A DNA stretch of 64,000 nucleotides from HK1 sp965221725 (GTDB taxonomy: Bacteria > Pseudomonadota > Gammaproteobacteria > HK1): positions 3,782,001 to 3,846,000 of the forward strand of contig OZ244909.1 in assembly GCA_965221725.1 (NCBI GenBank). The letters run 5' to 3'. The first letter of the stretch is position 1, and every line of letters starts with the position of its first letter. The notes under the pieces were generated by a model, which saw nothing but the letters and a program-made list of their open reading frames with translations, searched no databases and had not been told where the DNA came from. Shown in pieces: positions 27,595 to 37,009 of this stretch. The translations under genes and the position numbers were made by a program.

Positions 27595-28482
27595 TTGACT
27601 GAACGCACGCGACTCGTCGGAAACGCGGTCTACGGCTGGCTGCTGCTGCTGCCGGCTGCGGTCCTGCTTGCCGCATTCACCCACTATCCCGCGGTGGCAA
27701 CGCTCGCCCAGAGCCTGTTCACGAGCGAGACGGCGTTGCGCCCGGCCGAGTTCGCGGGCTTCGACAACTACCGGTTCATGCTGGAGGACGAAGTCTTCTG
27801 GCGGGTGCTAGGGAACAATATCTGGTATGCGATCGGCACCATCCCCGCCAGCATCGCGCTGGCGATGCTGATGGCGGTGTGGGTCAACCGCCGCCTGCCG
27901 CTGCGGGCGTTCGTCCGCATGAGTTATTTCACGCCGACGATCCTGCCCATGATCGCCGTCGCCAACATCTGGTTGTTCTTCTATACCCCCGAGATCGGGC
28001 TCATCGACCAGGTCGCGGCCGGCTTCGGAATCGGCTCCCGCAACTGGCTCGGCAATCCGGATACGGTGCTCGGCTGCATCATCGTCCTGACCATCTGGAA
28101 GGAGGCGGGCTTCTTCATGATCTTCTATCTGGCGGCACTCCAGTCCTTGCCGCCGGAGCTGGAGGAGGCGGCGCGGCTGGAGGGAGCGAGTCGCTGGCAC
28201 TTTTTCCGTCGAGTCACGTTTCCCCTGCTGATGCCGACCACTCTGTTCGTGTTGATCAACGCGGTGATCAACTCGTTCAAACTGGTCGATCAGCTCTTCA
28301 TCCTGACCAAGGGTGGCCCCGACAATGCGAGCGCCCTGCTGCTCTACTACATCTACGAGGTTGCGTTCAGCTTCTTCGATCAGGCTTATGCGTCGACGCT
28401 CACCGTCGTCCTGCTGGCGGCGCTCGCGATCATCGCCATCGGCCAGTTTGTCATCCTCGACAGGCGGATTCACTACCGGTGA
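27595..28482 (+). CDS. Sugar ABC transporter permease (UgpA/MalF type)
   Basis: About 295 residues. The start is unclear; TTG 27595 (LTERTRLVGNAVYGWLLLLP) best fits the family. Several membrane segments are evident, and the coupling loop reads PPELEEAARLEGASRWHFF. The stop overlaps the next GTG (GTGA), so the two permeases are coupled. It follows a binding-protein remnant, and its native partner is therefore damaged. The binding protein at 32579 or the ATPase at 29462 could still serve it. Confidence 0.85.
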   Translation: MTERTRLVGNAVYGWLLLLPAAVLLAAFTHYPAVATLAQSLFTSETALRPAEFAGFDNYRFMLEDEVFWRVLGNNIWYAIGTIPASIALAMLMAVWVNRRLPLRAFVRMSYFTPTILPMIAVANIWLFFYTPEIGLIDQVAAGFGIGSRNWLGNPDTVLGCIIVLTIWKEAGFFMIFYLAALQSLPPELEEAARLEGASRWHFFRRVTFPLLMPTTLFVLINAVINSFKLVDQLFILTKGGPDNASALLLYYIYEVAFSFFDQAYASTLTVVLLAALAIIAIGQFVILDRRIHYR

Positions 28483-29306
28483 GGCACAGCAGTCTCCAGG
28501 CGTCTCTGTCGCAGGGGATCGAGAACGCGGCGGCGTTGCTGCTGGCGGTCCTGTGGCTTTCGCCGCTGCTCTACGCCTTCTGGGCTGCGTTCCACCCGCC
28601 CGAATACGCGATCCGTTTCGATCCGACGGCGCCGCTGACCCTGGAGAACTTTCGCGAGGCCTGGGATCAGGCGCCGTTCGCGCGCTACTTCTTCAATACC
28701 TTCATGCTGGTGACGTCGATTCTGGCCGCCCAGTTCGTGCTCTGCACGCTCGCCGCCTACGCTTTCGTCCGGTTCGAGTTTCCGGGCCGGGACGTTGCAT
28801 TCGCGCTCGTCCTGGTGCAGCTCATGATCATGCCCGAGGTGCTGATCGTCGAGAACTACCGCACCATGAGCCACCTCGGCCTGGTCGACACGATTATGGG
28901 CATCGGTCTGCCGTACATGGCCAGTGCATTCGGCATCTTCCTGTTGCGCCAGACCTTCAAGACCGTGCCCAAGGAACTCGACGACGCCGCCCGCGTCGAA
29001 GGTTGCTCGCACATGCAGGTGTTGTGGAAGGTCTATGTGCCGCTGGCGCGCCCGACGTACATCGCCTACGGCCTGGTGTCGATCAGCTACCACTGGAACA
29101 ACTTCCTGTGGCCGCTGGTGATCACCAACTCGGTGACGACGCGGCCCCTGACGGTGGGGCTCGCGATCTTCGGGGCTCCCGAATCGGGGGTGGACTGGTC
29201 CATCATCTCCGCCGCCACCCTGCTCGCGGTGGCACCGCTGCTGCTCGCGTTTCTGCTGTTCCAGCGTCAGTTCGTGCAGTCGTTCATGTATGCTGGCATC
29301 AAGTGA
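28479..29306 (+). CDS. Sugar ABC transporter permease (UgpE/MalG type)
   Basis: 275 residues from GTG 28479, four bases of which overlap the previous gene. The family-specific coupling loop is PKELDDAARVEGCSHMQVLW, and the SYHWNNFLWPLVITN segment is typical of MalG/UgpE permeases. It forms the second half of the membrane channel with the gene before it. An ATPase gene follows after ~155 bases. Confidence 0.88.
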   Translation: MRHSSLQASLSQGIENAAALLLAVLWLSPLLYAFWAAFHPPEYAIRFDPTAPLTLENFREAWDQAPFARYFFNTFMLVTSILAAQFVLCTLAAYAFVRFEFPGRDVAFALVLVQLMIMPEVLIVENYRTMSHLGLVDTIMGIGLPYMASAFGIFLLRQTFKTVPKELDDAARVEGCSHMQVLWKVYVPLARPTYIAYGLVSISYHWNNFLWPLVITNSVTTRPLTVGLAIFGAPESGVDWSIISAATLLAVAPLLLAFLLFQRQFVQSFMYAGIK

Positions 29307-29461
29307 CGGCCCGTATCGCTCGGGAAACCGGGCAGTCATTCGGCGCGGTGCGGGCGGAGGCCGTGAGCGCCTCCGGGCTTCGCGTCGGCAGGGCATCCAT
29401 GCCTCCACTGACGCAAAAGTCCCCCCGGAGAACTGCCGAGTACGTCGCAGAGGGATGATCG

Positions 29462-30619
29462 TTGGCGAGCATCGGGCTTCGGGGCATCACCAAGACCTTT
29501 GGCGATACTCGGGTCCTCGACGCCATTGATCTCGATATCGCCGACGGCGAGTTCCTGACTCTGGTCGGTCCTTCCGGTTGCGGGAAGTCGACGACCCTGC
29601 GAATCATCGCGGGGCTGGAGGCGCAGACCGCGGGCGACGTGGAAATCGATGGCGCCGTGGTCAACCATGTGCGGCCGAGCCGCCGCGATCTGGCCATGGT
29701 CTTCCAGTCGTATGCGCTCTACCCGCACTTGAGCGTGCGTCAGAATCTGGCGACGCCGCTGCTGTTGCGCGATCTCGGGTTCTGGGAACGGTTCCCCCTG
29801 CTCGGCGCCCTCGTTCCCGGCCGCCGGAAGAAGATCGAAACCCTGGGCGCGGCAGTCCGTGATACGGCACGGACGCTGGAGATCGAGCATCTGTTGGAAA
29901 GGAAGCCCGGTCAGCTCTCCGGCGGCCAGCGCCAGCGGGTTGCCCTCGGACGGGCGATGGTGCGCAACCCCGCCGCGTTCCTGATGGACGAGCCGCTGTC
30001 GAACCTCGACGCCGGACTTCGCGTCCACATGCGCGCGGAACTCTCGGAGTTGCACCGGAACCTCGGCACGACCTTCGTGTACGTCACTCACGATCAGGCC
30101 GAGGCGCTGACGATGTCGGACCGGATGGCGGTCATGCTCGACGGCGACATCCTCCAGCTCGGGGCGCCGGACGACGTGTACCAGAACCCCCGGGACTTGC
30201 GGGTCGCCGAATTCGTCGGGAGCCCGAAGATCAATGTCTTGCCGGGCGAATGCGACAGCGCTGGCCGCCTCTCGTGCCTGGGCGTCGCGCTGGGGCGGCG
30301 GCTCGCGCAGTCCGTCGGCGGTGCGACTTCCCTCGGCTGGCGCCCCGAGCATTTCGTCCTGCGTCCCGGTCGGACGAGCGGATGTTTTGCGGGTCAACTC
30401 GTCTACAAGGAGAACCTCGGCGCGGACGTGTACCTCCACGCGGCGCTCGCGGACGGCGCGCATCGGCTCATCGTCCGCGTCACTCCGGCCCAGGCGCACG
30501 ATGCCGCGCTCGGCGATGCGTTGTGGTTCGACCCGGACGCGGGCAGGACGATGGCCTTCGGCCCGGATGGGAGGCGACTCGCGCTGACGGAGGACGACGA
30601 AGCGGAGCGGGTGGCGTGA
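29462..30619 (+). CDS. Sugar ABC transporter ATPase (UgpC/MalK type)
   Basis: 385 residues. The start is TTG 29462 with GAGGG about nine bases before it. Walker A GPSGCGKST, Q-loop FQSYALYPHLS, LSGGQRQRVALGRA, Walker B FLMDEPLSNLDA and the H-loop YVTHDQ are complete, and a TOBE domain follows. The helical region between the Q-loop and signature is about 30 residues longer than usual (LLLRDLGFWERFPLLGALVP). TGA overlaps the next ATG by one base. It probably energises the permeases on both sides. Confidence 0.9.
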   Translation: MASIGLRGITKTFGDTRVLDAIDLDIADGEFLTLVGPSGCGKSTTLRIIAGLEAQTAGDVEIDGAVVNHVRPSRRDLAMVFQSYALYPHLSVRQNLATPLLLRDLGFWERFPLLGALVPGRRKKIETLGAAVRDTARTLEIEHLLERKPGQLSGGQRQRVALGRAMVRNPAAFLMDEPLSNLDAGLRVHMRAELSELHRNLGTTFVYVTHDQAEALTMSDRMAVMLDGDILQLGAPDDVYQNPRDLRVAEFVGSPKINVLPGECDSAGRLSCLGVALGRRLAQSVGGATSLGWRPEHFVLRPGRTSGCFAGQLVYKENLGADVYLHAALADGAHRLIVRVTPAQAHDAALGDALWFDPDAGRTMAFGPDGRRLALTEDDEAERVA

Positions 30620-31572
30620 TGGTCCGCTCCCGAGCCCACGTGTGGTTCATCGCCCCCGCGATCATCTTGATGATCGTGCTTCTCATCGCGCCCATCTTCG
30701 TCGCGGCGGCCCTGTCGTTCACCGACTACAACCTCGGCAATCCGGGCTTCAACTGGATAGGCTGGAAGAACTACGAATCGCTGACGAAGTTCTCGAGCTA
30801 CAAGAAGATGTTCACGGCGTCGCTGACCTATGTGGTGGTGGTCGTGCCCGTGTCCGTCGCCCTCGGCCTCGGGGCGGCGATGCTGATCTCTTCTCTTCGG
30901 TTCGGCGGTGAGATGTACAAGGCCGTGTTCTTCCTGCCGGTGATGGCGACGCTGCTGGCCATGGCGATCGTGTGGGAGTTTGCGCTGCATCCGGTTGTCG
31001 GAGTCGTCAACGACGTTCTCCGGACCGGCTGCGACATCGGCTGGGTGCACGCTCTCCTGACCGGCTCGTGGCTCGGATTCGACCCGGCCGGGAGCTGGTA
31101 CGGAAGCAGTTGCACCGAGGCGTTCCCGGTGTGGTTCGGGGACAAGAAATATGCGCTGGGCACGATTGCGTTCATCGGGATCTGGCAGGCGTTCGGCTTC
31201 AACATGGTGCTCTACCTCGCAGGTCTGACCGCGGTCCCGCGCGAGCTCTACAGCGCGGCGGAGATGGACGGAGCAAGCAGCGCGTGGGAGCGCTTCCGGC
31301 TGGTGACATGGCCGATGCTCGGGCCGACGCACGTGTTCGTCGTGACCATCACCTCGATCCGGTCGTTCCAGGTCTTCGACACGGTCGAGGCGCTGACGCG
31401 CGGAGGACCGGCCAAGTCCACCTACGTGATGGTGTACGCGATCTTCGAGAAGGGCGTGAAGCAGAATCTCCTGGGGATCGGCTCGGCTATCACCGTCGTG
31501 TTCCTCGCCTTCGTGCTGGTGCTGACGATCACCCAGGTCTACTTCGTCAACCGGCGGGTGCACTACTCGTGA
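30619..31572 (+). CDS. Sugar ABC transporter permease (UgpA type)
   Basis: 317 residues from ATG 30619, overlapping the ATPase stop by one base. The membrane segments and EAA loop (PRELYSAAEMDGASSAWERF) are normal. The loop between transmembrane segments 3 and 4 is enlarged by ~35 residues (around TGSWLGFDPAGSWYGSSC) with two Cys that could form a periplasmic disulfide. The stop overlaps the next start. Substrate unknown. Confidence 0.88.
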   Translation: MVRSRAHVWFIAPAIILMIVLLIAPIFVAAALSFTDYNLGNPGFNWIGWKNYESLTKFSSYKKMFTASLTYVVVVVPVSVALGLGAAMLISSLRFGGEMYKAVFFLPVMATLLAMAIVWEFALHPVVGVVNDVLRTGCDIGWVHALLTGSWLGFDPAGSWYGSSCTEAFPVWFGDKKYALGTIAFIGIWQAFGFNMVLYLAGLTAVPRELYSAAEMDGASSAWERFRLVTWPMLGPTHVFVVTITSIRSFQVFDTVEALTRGGPAKSTYVMVYAIFEKGVKQNLLGIGSAITVVFLAFVLVLTITQVYFVNRRVHYS

Positions 31573-32465
31573 ACTTGCGTACGGACTGGCTCGACGAGGG
31601 TCTGAAGCACGTGCTTCTGCTGCTCGGCTCCATCATCGTTCTGCTGCCGTTCTACCTCATGCTCTCCTACTCCCTGAAATCGCCGGCGGAGATCGAGAGC
31701 AACACGGGAGGGTTCGCCGGATCCCAGGCCCTGATCACGGATCCCCGGTGCATCAAGGCCGGTCGCCCGGCCGAGGAATGCACGATGCGTCCGGTGGTCT
31801 ACAACTACAGCGCCGCGTTCAGGGAGGCGCCGCTGCTGCGCTACATGTTGAACGGCGTGCTGGTGACGGTTTCGATCTTCCTGATCCAGGTCGTGGTCGC
31901 CCTGCCCTGCGCTTACGCGCTGGCGAAGCTGCGCTTCTGGGGGCGGGACGTGGTGTTCGGTCTGGTGATCTTCTGCCTGCTGATTCCGGTCCATGCCATT
32001 GCGCTGCCCCTCTACATCATGCTGGCGAAGGCGGGGCTGACCAACACCTACGCGGCGCTGGTGATCCCGTGGACGATCTCGGTCTTCGGGATCTTCCTGA
32101 TGCGGCAGTTCTTCAAGACCGTCCCGGACGATCTGATCGATGCGGCGCGCATGGATGGCATGAGCGAGTTCGCCATCGTCTGGAAGGTGATGCTGCCGAC
32201 GGCGATTCCGGCCCTGCTCGCGTTCGCAATCTTCTCGGTGGTCGCGCACTGGAACGACTACTACTGGCCGCGGGTCGTGATCACCGGCGACCGCGACCTG
32301 ATGACCCCGCCGCTCGGACTGCGCATGTTCAGGTCCGACCTCGACGGCAACGAGTACGGGCCGATGATGGCGGCGGCGACGGTGATCGTCACCCCGCTGG
32401 TCGTCGCCTTCCTGCTTGCGCAGCGCCGGTTCATCGAAGGCATCACCCTCACCGGAATGAAGTAG
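31569..32465 (+). CDS. Sugar ABC transporter permease (UgpE type)
   Basis: 298 residues from GTG 31569, overlapping the previous stop (GTGA). Typical MalG/UgpE features are the loop PDDLIDAARMDGMSEFAIVW and VVAHWNDYYWPRVVITGDRD. A periplasmic insert after the first membrane segment (DPRCIKAGRPAEECTM) holds a Cys pair. This permease and the one before are translationally coupled and are followed by a binding-protein gene, making a complete importer. Confidence 0.88.
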   Translation: MNLRTDWLDEGLKHVLLLLGSIIVLLPFYLMLSYSLKSPAEIESNTGGFAGSQALITDPRCIKAGRPAEECTMRPVVYNYSAAFREAPLLRYMLNGVLVTVSIFLIQVVVALPCAYALAKLRFWGRDVVFGLVIFCLLIPVHAIALPLYIMLAKAGLTNTYAALVIPWTISVFGIFLMRQFFKTVPDDLIDAARMDGMSEFAIVWKVMLPTAIPALLAFAIFSVVAHWNDYYWPRVVITGDRDLMTPPLGLRMFRSDLDGNEYGPMMAAATVIVTPLVVAFLLAQRRFIEGITLTGMK

Positions 32466-32578
32466 GCGAGGCAGGCAGTCGGATTCCGGTCCCGGTAATC
32501 CGGAGCCGGATGACAAGAGACCCCGGCGTCGTCATCGGGAGACGACCCCGGACCGTTTGGACGACAAAGGAGAACAAC

Positions 32579-33823
32579 ATGAAACGCAGCACTGCACTGG
32601 CCGCAGTTCTTTCGGGCACGTTCGCGGCGTCGGCCGCCGGGGCGGAGAATGTCACGATCGAGGTCGGGTATCCCTACTCCGCCCTGTTCGACGTCACCTT
32701 CGAGCGCATCATGCCGTTGTTCAAGGAGGCGCACCCCGACATCGACGTGAAGTTCCGGGCGACGTACGACAACTACGAGGACGGCACCAACACCATCCTG
32801 CGCGAGTCGGTCGCCGACAAACTGCCCGACATCACGTTCCAGGGTCTCAACCGCCAGGCGATCCTCGTCGAGAAGGGAATCGCCAGGTCGCTGGAGCCGT
32901 TCATCGCCCGGGAAGCGGATTTCTCCAAGGACGGGTACCACGAGGCGATGCTCGATCTGGGCACGTTCGGCGGCGAGGTTCACGGACTGCCGTTCGCGGT
33001 TTCCCTGCCGGTGGGCTACTACAACATGGACGCCCTGAGAAAGGCCGGGATCACGGAGCCTCCGAAGACCTGGGACGAGGTGGTCGAGAACTGCGGGAAG
33101 CTGCGCGACGCCGGCTACCGGAATCCGTTGTTCTGGGGCTGGAACATCACCGGCAACTGGTTCTTCCAGGCGCTGATGTGGAGCCAGGGAACGCCGATCC
33201 TCAAGGATGGCAAGGTCAACTTCGACGGCCCGGAGGGGTTGCGGGCACTCGAGACGATGAAGAAGCTGTTCAGGGGCTGCAAGATGCTCAATCTCGCGAT
33301 TGGGGATGCCGGCAAGCCGTTCGCGGCCGGCGAGGTGGCGATGCACTTCTGGTCGACCTCCGCGGTCGGGGCCATCGAGCGGGCGAAGGGCGATTTCGAG
33401 CTGCTTACCAGCGAGTATCCGGGCATGGGGGAGCCGCCCAGAGGACTGCCGGCGGGCGGCAACTCGGGGATGCTGGTCTCGACCTCGGACGATCCGAAGC
33501 GGGTGGAAGCGGCCTGGAAGTTTCTCAAGTTCTGCACCTCCGGCGTGGGGGCCGCGGCAGTGGCGGAGACTACGGGCTACATGCCGCCGAACAAGGCCGC
33601 GAACGAGTTGCTGGCCGACTTCTACGCCAACAACCCGAACAAGCACACCGCGGTGCGCCAGGCGGGCCTGCTGCGCGACTGGATCGCCTATCCGGGTGAC
33701 AACGGGCTTGCGATCACCCAGGTCATTTACGACCACATCGAGTCCATCGTGACCGGGGATGCGGACGACATGGCGGCATTGCAGGAGGAGATGGTCGAGG
33801 AGGTGTCGTCGATGCTGCCGTAG
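32579..33823 (+). CDS. Extracellular sugar/solute-binding protein (UgpB type)
   Basis: 414 residues from ATG 32579 with AAAGGAG seven bases upstream. A short signal peptide (ALAAVLSGTFAASAAGA) precedes the mature domain. The family 1 binding-protein pattern includes RATYDNYEDGTNTILRESVA, LPVGYYNMDALRKAGITEPP and ETTGYMPPNKAANELLADFY. It would bind a sugar or polyol phosphate for the permeases encoded just upstream. The ligand cannot be named from sequence alone. Confidence 0.9.
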   Translation: MKRSTALAAVLSGTFAASAAGAENVTIEVGYPYSALFDVTFERIMPLFKEAHPDIDVKFRATYDNYEDGTNTILRESVADKLPDITFQGLNRQAILVEKGIARSLEPFIAREADFSKDGYHEAMLDLGTFGGEVHGLPFAVSLPVGYYNMDALRKAGITEPPKTWDEVVENCGKLRDAGYRNPLFWGWNITGNWFFQALMWSQGTPILKDGKVNFDGPEGLRALETMKKLFRGCKMLNLAIGDAGKPFAAGEVAMHFWSTSAVGAIERAKGDFELLTSEYPGMGEPPRGLPAGGNSGMLVSTSDDPKRVEAAWKFLKFCTSGVGAAAVAETTGYMPPNKAANELLADFYANNPNKHTAVRQAGLLRDWIAYPGDNGLAITQVIYDHIESIVTGDADDMAALQEEMVEEVSSMLP

Positions 33824-33940
33824 TCACGGGCTGAAGACATCGATGCCTGCGGGGAGCCGGCGGCGCGGGCCGGCTCCCCGCGTTCTCGTTCGGACCGCGA
33901 AATTCCCTGCGGATCTCGCAACTATCGAGGTTACCTGCAC

Positions 33941-35038
33941 ATGCCACAAGACCGACTGCTGACGACGACCATCGGCGCCTATCCGAAGCCGGGCTGCACG
34001 CCGATCGGGGACTGGTTTCCCGACCCCGACGATACGGGAGCGGGAGCCCGGGGTGAGGGATTGCTCAAGCGATGGCAGCGTGCCGACTACGAGCAGCAGC
34101 TCGCCGAGGCCGGGGAGAGCGCGGAGGCTGCATTCGTCGCGGCGATCGAGGAGGTGGTGCGGGACCAGGTCGGGGCCGGTATCGACATCCCCACCGACGG
34201 GGAGGTTCGCCGGGAGAACTACATCTTCTACCAGTGCCGAAATCTGAACGGCATCGACTTCGAGCACCTCACCGAAAAAGTGGCGCGAGACGGTGCGTTT
34301 ACCGCCCGGGTGCCGACCATCACCGGCCCGGTCACGCCTCGCGATCTGGTCCTCGCCCGGGACTGGCGGATCGCGCAGCGGGTAACCGGTCGTCCGGTGA
34401 AGATCACCCTGCCCGGCCCGATGACCATCACCGACTCGCTGGCGAATGCGTTCTATCCCGACCCCGGAGCCCAGGGACTGGCGCTGGCCGAGGCGCTCAA
34501 CGCGGAGGTGCGCAGCCTGGCTGCGGCCGGGTGCCGCTACATTCAGGCCGACGAGCCGGTCTTCGCCCGCAAGCCGGAACCGGCGCTCGACTACGGCATC
34601 GAGAACCTCGAACGGGTGTTCCACGGCGTGCCGGAGGGCGTGCAGCGCATCGTGCACATGTGCTGCGGCTACCCGAGCGCGCTGGACACCCCCGACTATC
34701 CCAAGGCTGACCCGCAGGCGTACTTCCGGCTCGCGCACGCAGTGGACGAGGCGGCCATCGATGCGGTCTCGATCGAGGACGCGCACCGCCCCAACGACCT
34801 GAGTCTCCTGGAACGATACGCCCGGACGACGGTGCTGTTCGGGGTCGTGAACATCGGTCGGAGCCGGGTGGAGCCGGTCGAGGAGATCGCCGGGCGGCTC
34901 GGGCGTGCGCTGGAGCATATCGACCCCGCACGACTGGTGGCCGCACCGGATTGCGGGCTGGGGCTGCTCGGCCGTGATCTTGCGGTCGCGAAGCTCACGA
35001 ACCTGTGCGCGGCCGCCCGCGGGGTCGGGCGCGGCTGA
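33941..35038 (+). CDS. MetE-like cobalamin-independent methionine synthase C-terminal-domain protein
   Basis: 365 residues, the length of the single-domain group rather than the ~750 of full MetE. The zinc and substrate residues of the MetE barrel can be seen: IVHMCCGYP (His and Cys), YIQADEPVFA (Asp-Glu) and VAAPDCGLGLLGRD (the last zinc Cys). Full-length MetE moves a methyl group from methyltetrahydrofolate to homocysteine. Short homologues use other donors or acceptors, often unknown. It follows the binding protein after 117 bases, so it could be the last gene of that operon. Confidence 0.8.
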   Translation: MPQDRLLTTTIGAYPKPGCTPIGDWFPDPDDTGAGARGEGLLKRWQRADYEQQLAEAGESAEAAFVAAIEEVVRDQVGAGIDIPTDGEVRRENYIFYQCRNLNGIDFEHLTEKVARDGAFTARVPTITGPVTPRDLVLARDWRIAQRVTGRPVKITLPGPMTITDSLANAFYPDPGAQGLALAEALNAEVRSLAAAGCRYIQADEPVFARKPEPALDYGIENLERVFHGVPEGVQRIVHMCCGYPSALDTPDYPKADPQAYFRLAHAVDEAAIDAVSIEDAHRPNDLSLLERYARTTVLFGVVNIGRSRVEPVEEIAGRLGRALEHIDPARLVAAPDCGLGLLGRDLAVAKLTNLCAAARGVGRG

Positions 35039-35113
35039 GACGCATCGCGCACGGCGAACGACGGAGGTGAGCTACCGAGGTGAGCTACGGTTGGGGGGCG
35101 CCCGTCGCCCGCC

Positions 35114-36823
35114 TCAGCGAGCCCGCCAGGCCTGTGTGCGCCGCTCGAGGTGCCTCGATACGAGGAAGTGGGCCAGCCTTACGGACGCCGCCGTGTAGAA
35201 GATCATCATTCCCATTGCCGCGGCCGGAGCGATGTCGCCCGCGTCGTCCATGTTGAGCACCGCGACCGACGCGAGGTTCGTGTCCGGGCCGTAGATGAAC
35301 ACCACTGCGGACACCGTGGTCATCGCGTTCACGAAGAGGTAGATGGTGATGTCGAGAATGGCGGGCAGGCACACCGGCACCGACACTCGCCAGAACGTCC
35401 GGTAGAACGGTGCCCGGAGCGAGGCTCCGACCGATTCGAACTCCCGGTCCATCTGCTTGAGTGCGGTCACCGCGGTGAGGTGGGCGACGGTGTAGAAGTG
35501 GACGATGGTGCTGATTACCAGGATCGCCATCGTGTGGTAGAGGAACCCCAGCGGGTTGTCCGGGTGGTTGAAGAAGAAGATGTAGGCGAGCCCCAGCACC
35601 AGCCCGGGGACCGCCATCGGCATCATCGCCAGCAACTGGAACAGGGTGCGGCCGGCCCGGAACCCGCGGCCTTTCTCCACGAGGTACGCGCCGGCGAAGA
35701 CGACGATGGTCCCGAACCCGGCCGCATAGGTCGCCATGCGTATCGAGTTCCAGTACGAACCCCAGCCGCCGCCGTCCATCACGTCGAAGTTGTAGTTCTT
35801 CAGGCTCAGGCTCAGGTCGTAGGGGTAGAACTTGACCAGCGCGGCGAACTGGCACACGCCGAGCATGCCGATCAGGAACACGCTCACCAGCACGCAGAAG
35901 CCGAGCATCGCGGCGTCGAACCCGCGGTTCGGCCTGGGTTTCAGGGTCACTGCGCGCGAGGAGAGCAGGGCGACCTGCCGGCGCTGCACCACCCGGTCTA
36001 CGGCGAATGCGAGCACCGCCGGAATCAGCAGCACCACGCTCACCACCGCCCCCATCTCGAAGTTCTGCTGGCCGATGACCTGCTTGTAGATGTCGGTGGC
36101 CAGCACGTTGAAGTCCCCCCCGATGACCTTGGGGGCGCCGAAGTCGGTGATGGCGAGGGTGAACACCACGAACGCGGCACTGATGAGGCCGTACCGGCAG
36201 CCGGGCAGGGTGACGGTGAGGAAGATGCGGAGCCGGCTCGCGCGCAGTGCCACCGCCGCCTCGTACAGGCGGGCGTCGGCGATGGACAGTGAGGTAATCA
36301 GGATGATGATCGCGTGCGGCAGGGTGAAGAACACCTCCGCGATGACGATGCCGATCGGGCCGTAGATGGAGTACCCGAACAGCAGCTCCTTGATCAGCCC
36401 CTGGGTGCCGAAGAGGTAGACCAGCGCGATGCCCGGCAGCAGCGACGGCACCAGGATCGGGATCATCGTGATCGACTGGAACAACCCCTTGAACGGGATG
36501 CAGCTCCGGGTGAGCGCGTAGGCGAAGGTGAACGCGACGGTGACGGTGATCAGCGTCGTGATCGTCGCGACCTGCAGGCTGTTGCCGATGGACCAGGTGA
36601 GCGCCGGAGTGGCGAAGTAGTCGAGGTAGTTGGCGAGCCCGACGAACGCGCCGTCGTCGTCGTGCACGCTCTTCGACATCATGGCGTAGAGCGGGAACGC
36701 CAGGGTGATGACGAGATAGAGACCGATGACGCCGATGAAGGCGCGCATGATCCAGTCGTCGCGGCCGACCTTGGGATTGACGACGGGTGCGGGGAGGACG
36801 CCCCCGGCCATGCCCTCGGTCAT
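35114..36823 (-). CDS. aepW: 2-Aminoethylphosphonate-type ABC permease (AepW/PhnU2-like, double)
   Basis: 569 residues from ATG 36823, holding two fused permease domains of ~280 residues each, as in FbpB-like and aminoethylphosphonate permeases. Each half has its own coupling loop (ARLYEAAVALRASRLRIFL and REFESVGASLRAPFYRTFW). With the ATPase and binding protein encoded upstream it forms one importer. The fused design alone would also fit an iron importer. The binding protein and phosphonate neighbours favour 2-aminoethylphosphonate. Symbol given by family resemblance. Confidence 0.78.
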   Translation of the reverse strand: MTEGMAGGVLPAPVVNPKVGRDDWIMRAFIGVIGLYLVITLAFPLYAMMSKSVHDDDGAFVGLANYLDYFATPALTWSIGNSLQVATITTLITVTVAFTFAYALTRSCIPFKGLFQSITMIPILVPSLLPGIALVYLFGTQGLIKELLFGYSIYGPIGIVIAEVFFTLPHAIIILITSLSIADARLYEAAVALRASRLRIFLTVTLPGCRYGLISAAFVVFTLAITDFGAPKVIGGDFNVLATDIYKQVIGQQNFEMGAVVSVVLLIPAVLAFAVDRVVQRRQVALLSSRAVTLKPRPNRGFDAAMLGFCVLVSVFLIGMLGVCQFAALVKFYPYDLSLSLKNYNFDVMDGGGWGSYWNSIRMATYAAGFGTIVVFAGAYLVEKGRGFRAGRTLFQLLAMMPMAVPGLVLGLAYIFFFNHPDNPLGFLYHTMAILVISTIVHFYTVAHLTAVTALKQMDREFESVGASLRAPFYRTFWRVSVPVCLPAILDITIYLFVNAMTTVSAVVFIYGPDTNLASVAVLNMDDAGDIAPAAAMGMMIFYTAASVRLAHFLVSRHLERRTQAWRAR

Positions 36824-37009
36824 GTGCCGGCTCGCCGGCTCGAAGGCGCAGGGTCTCGGGCCAGCTCGGCCCGGCTCTTCTCCCGGCCTCGGCCGGGTCG
36901 CGAATTGCGGCGAAATACACGGGCGCGGCGGTCGCGGAGCGCCGTTGCCCTTCGCCCCCTGGCCGCCGGGCGGCGCGCCGATGCCGCCGCCGTCATGCCG
37001 TCGGCGGCA

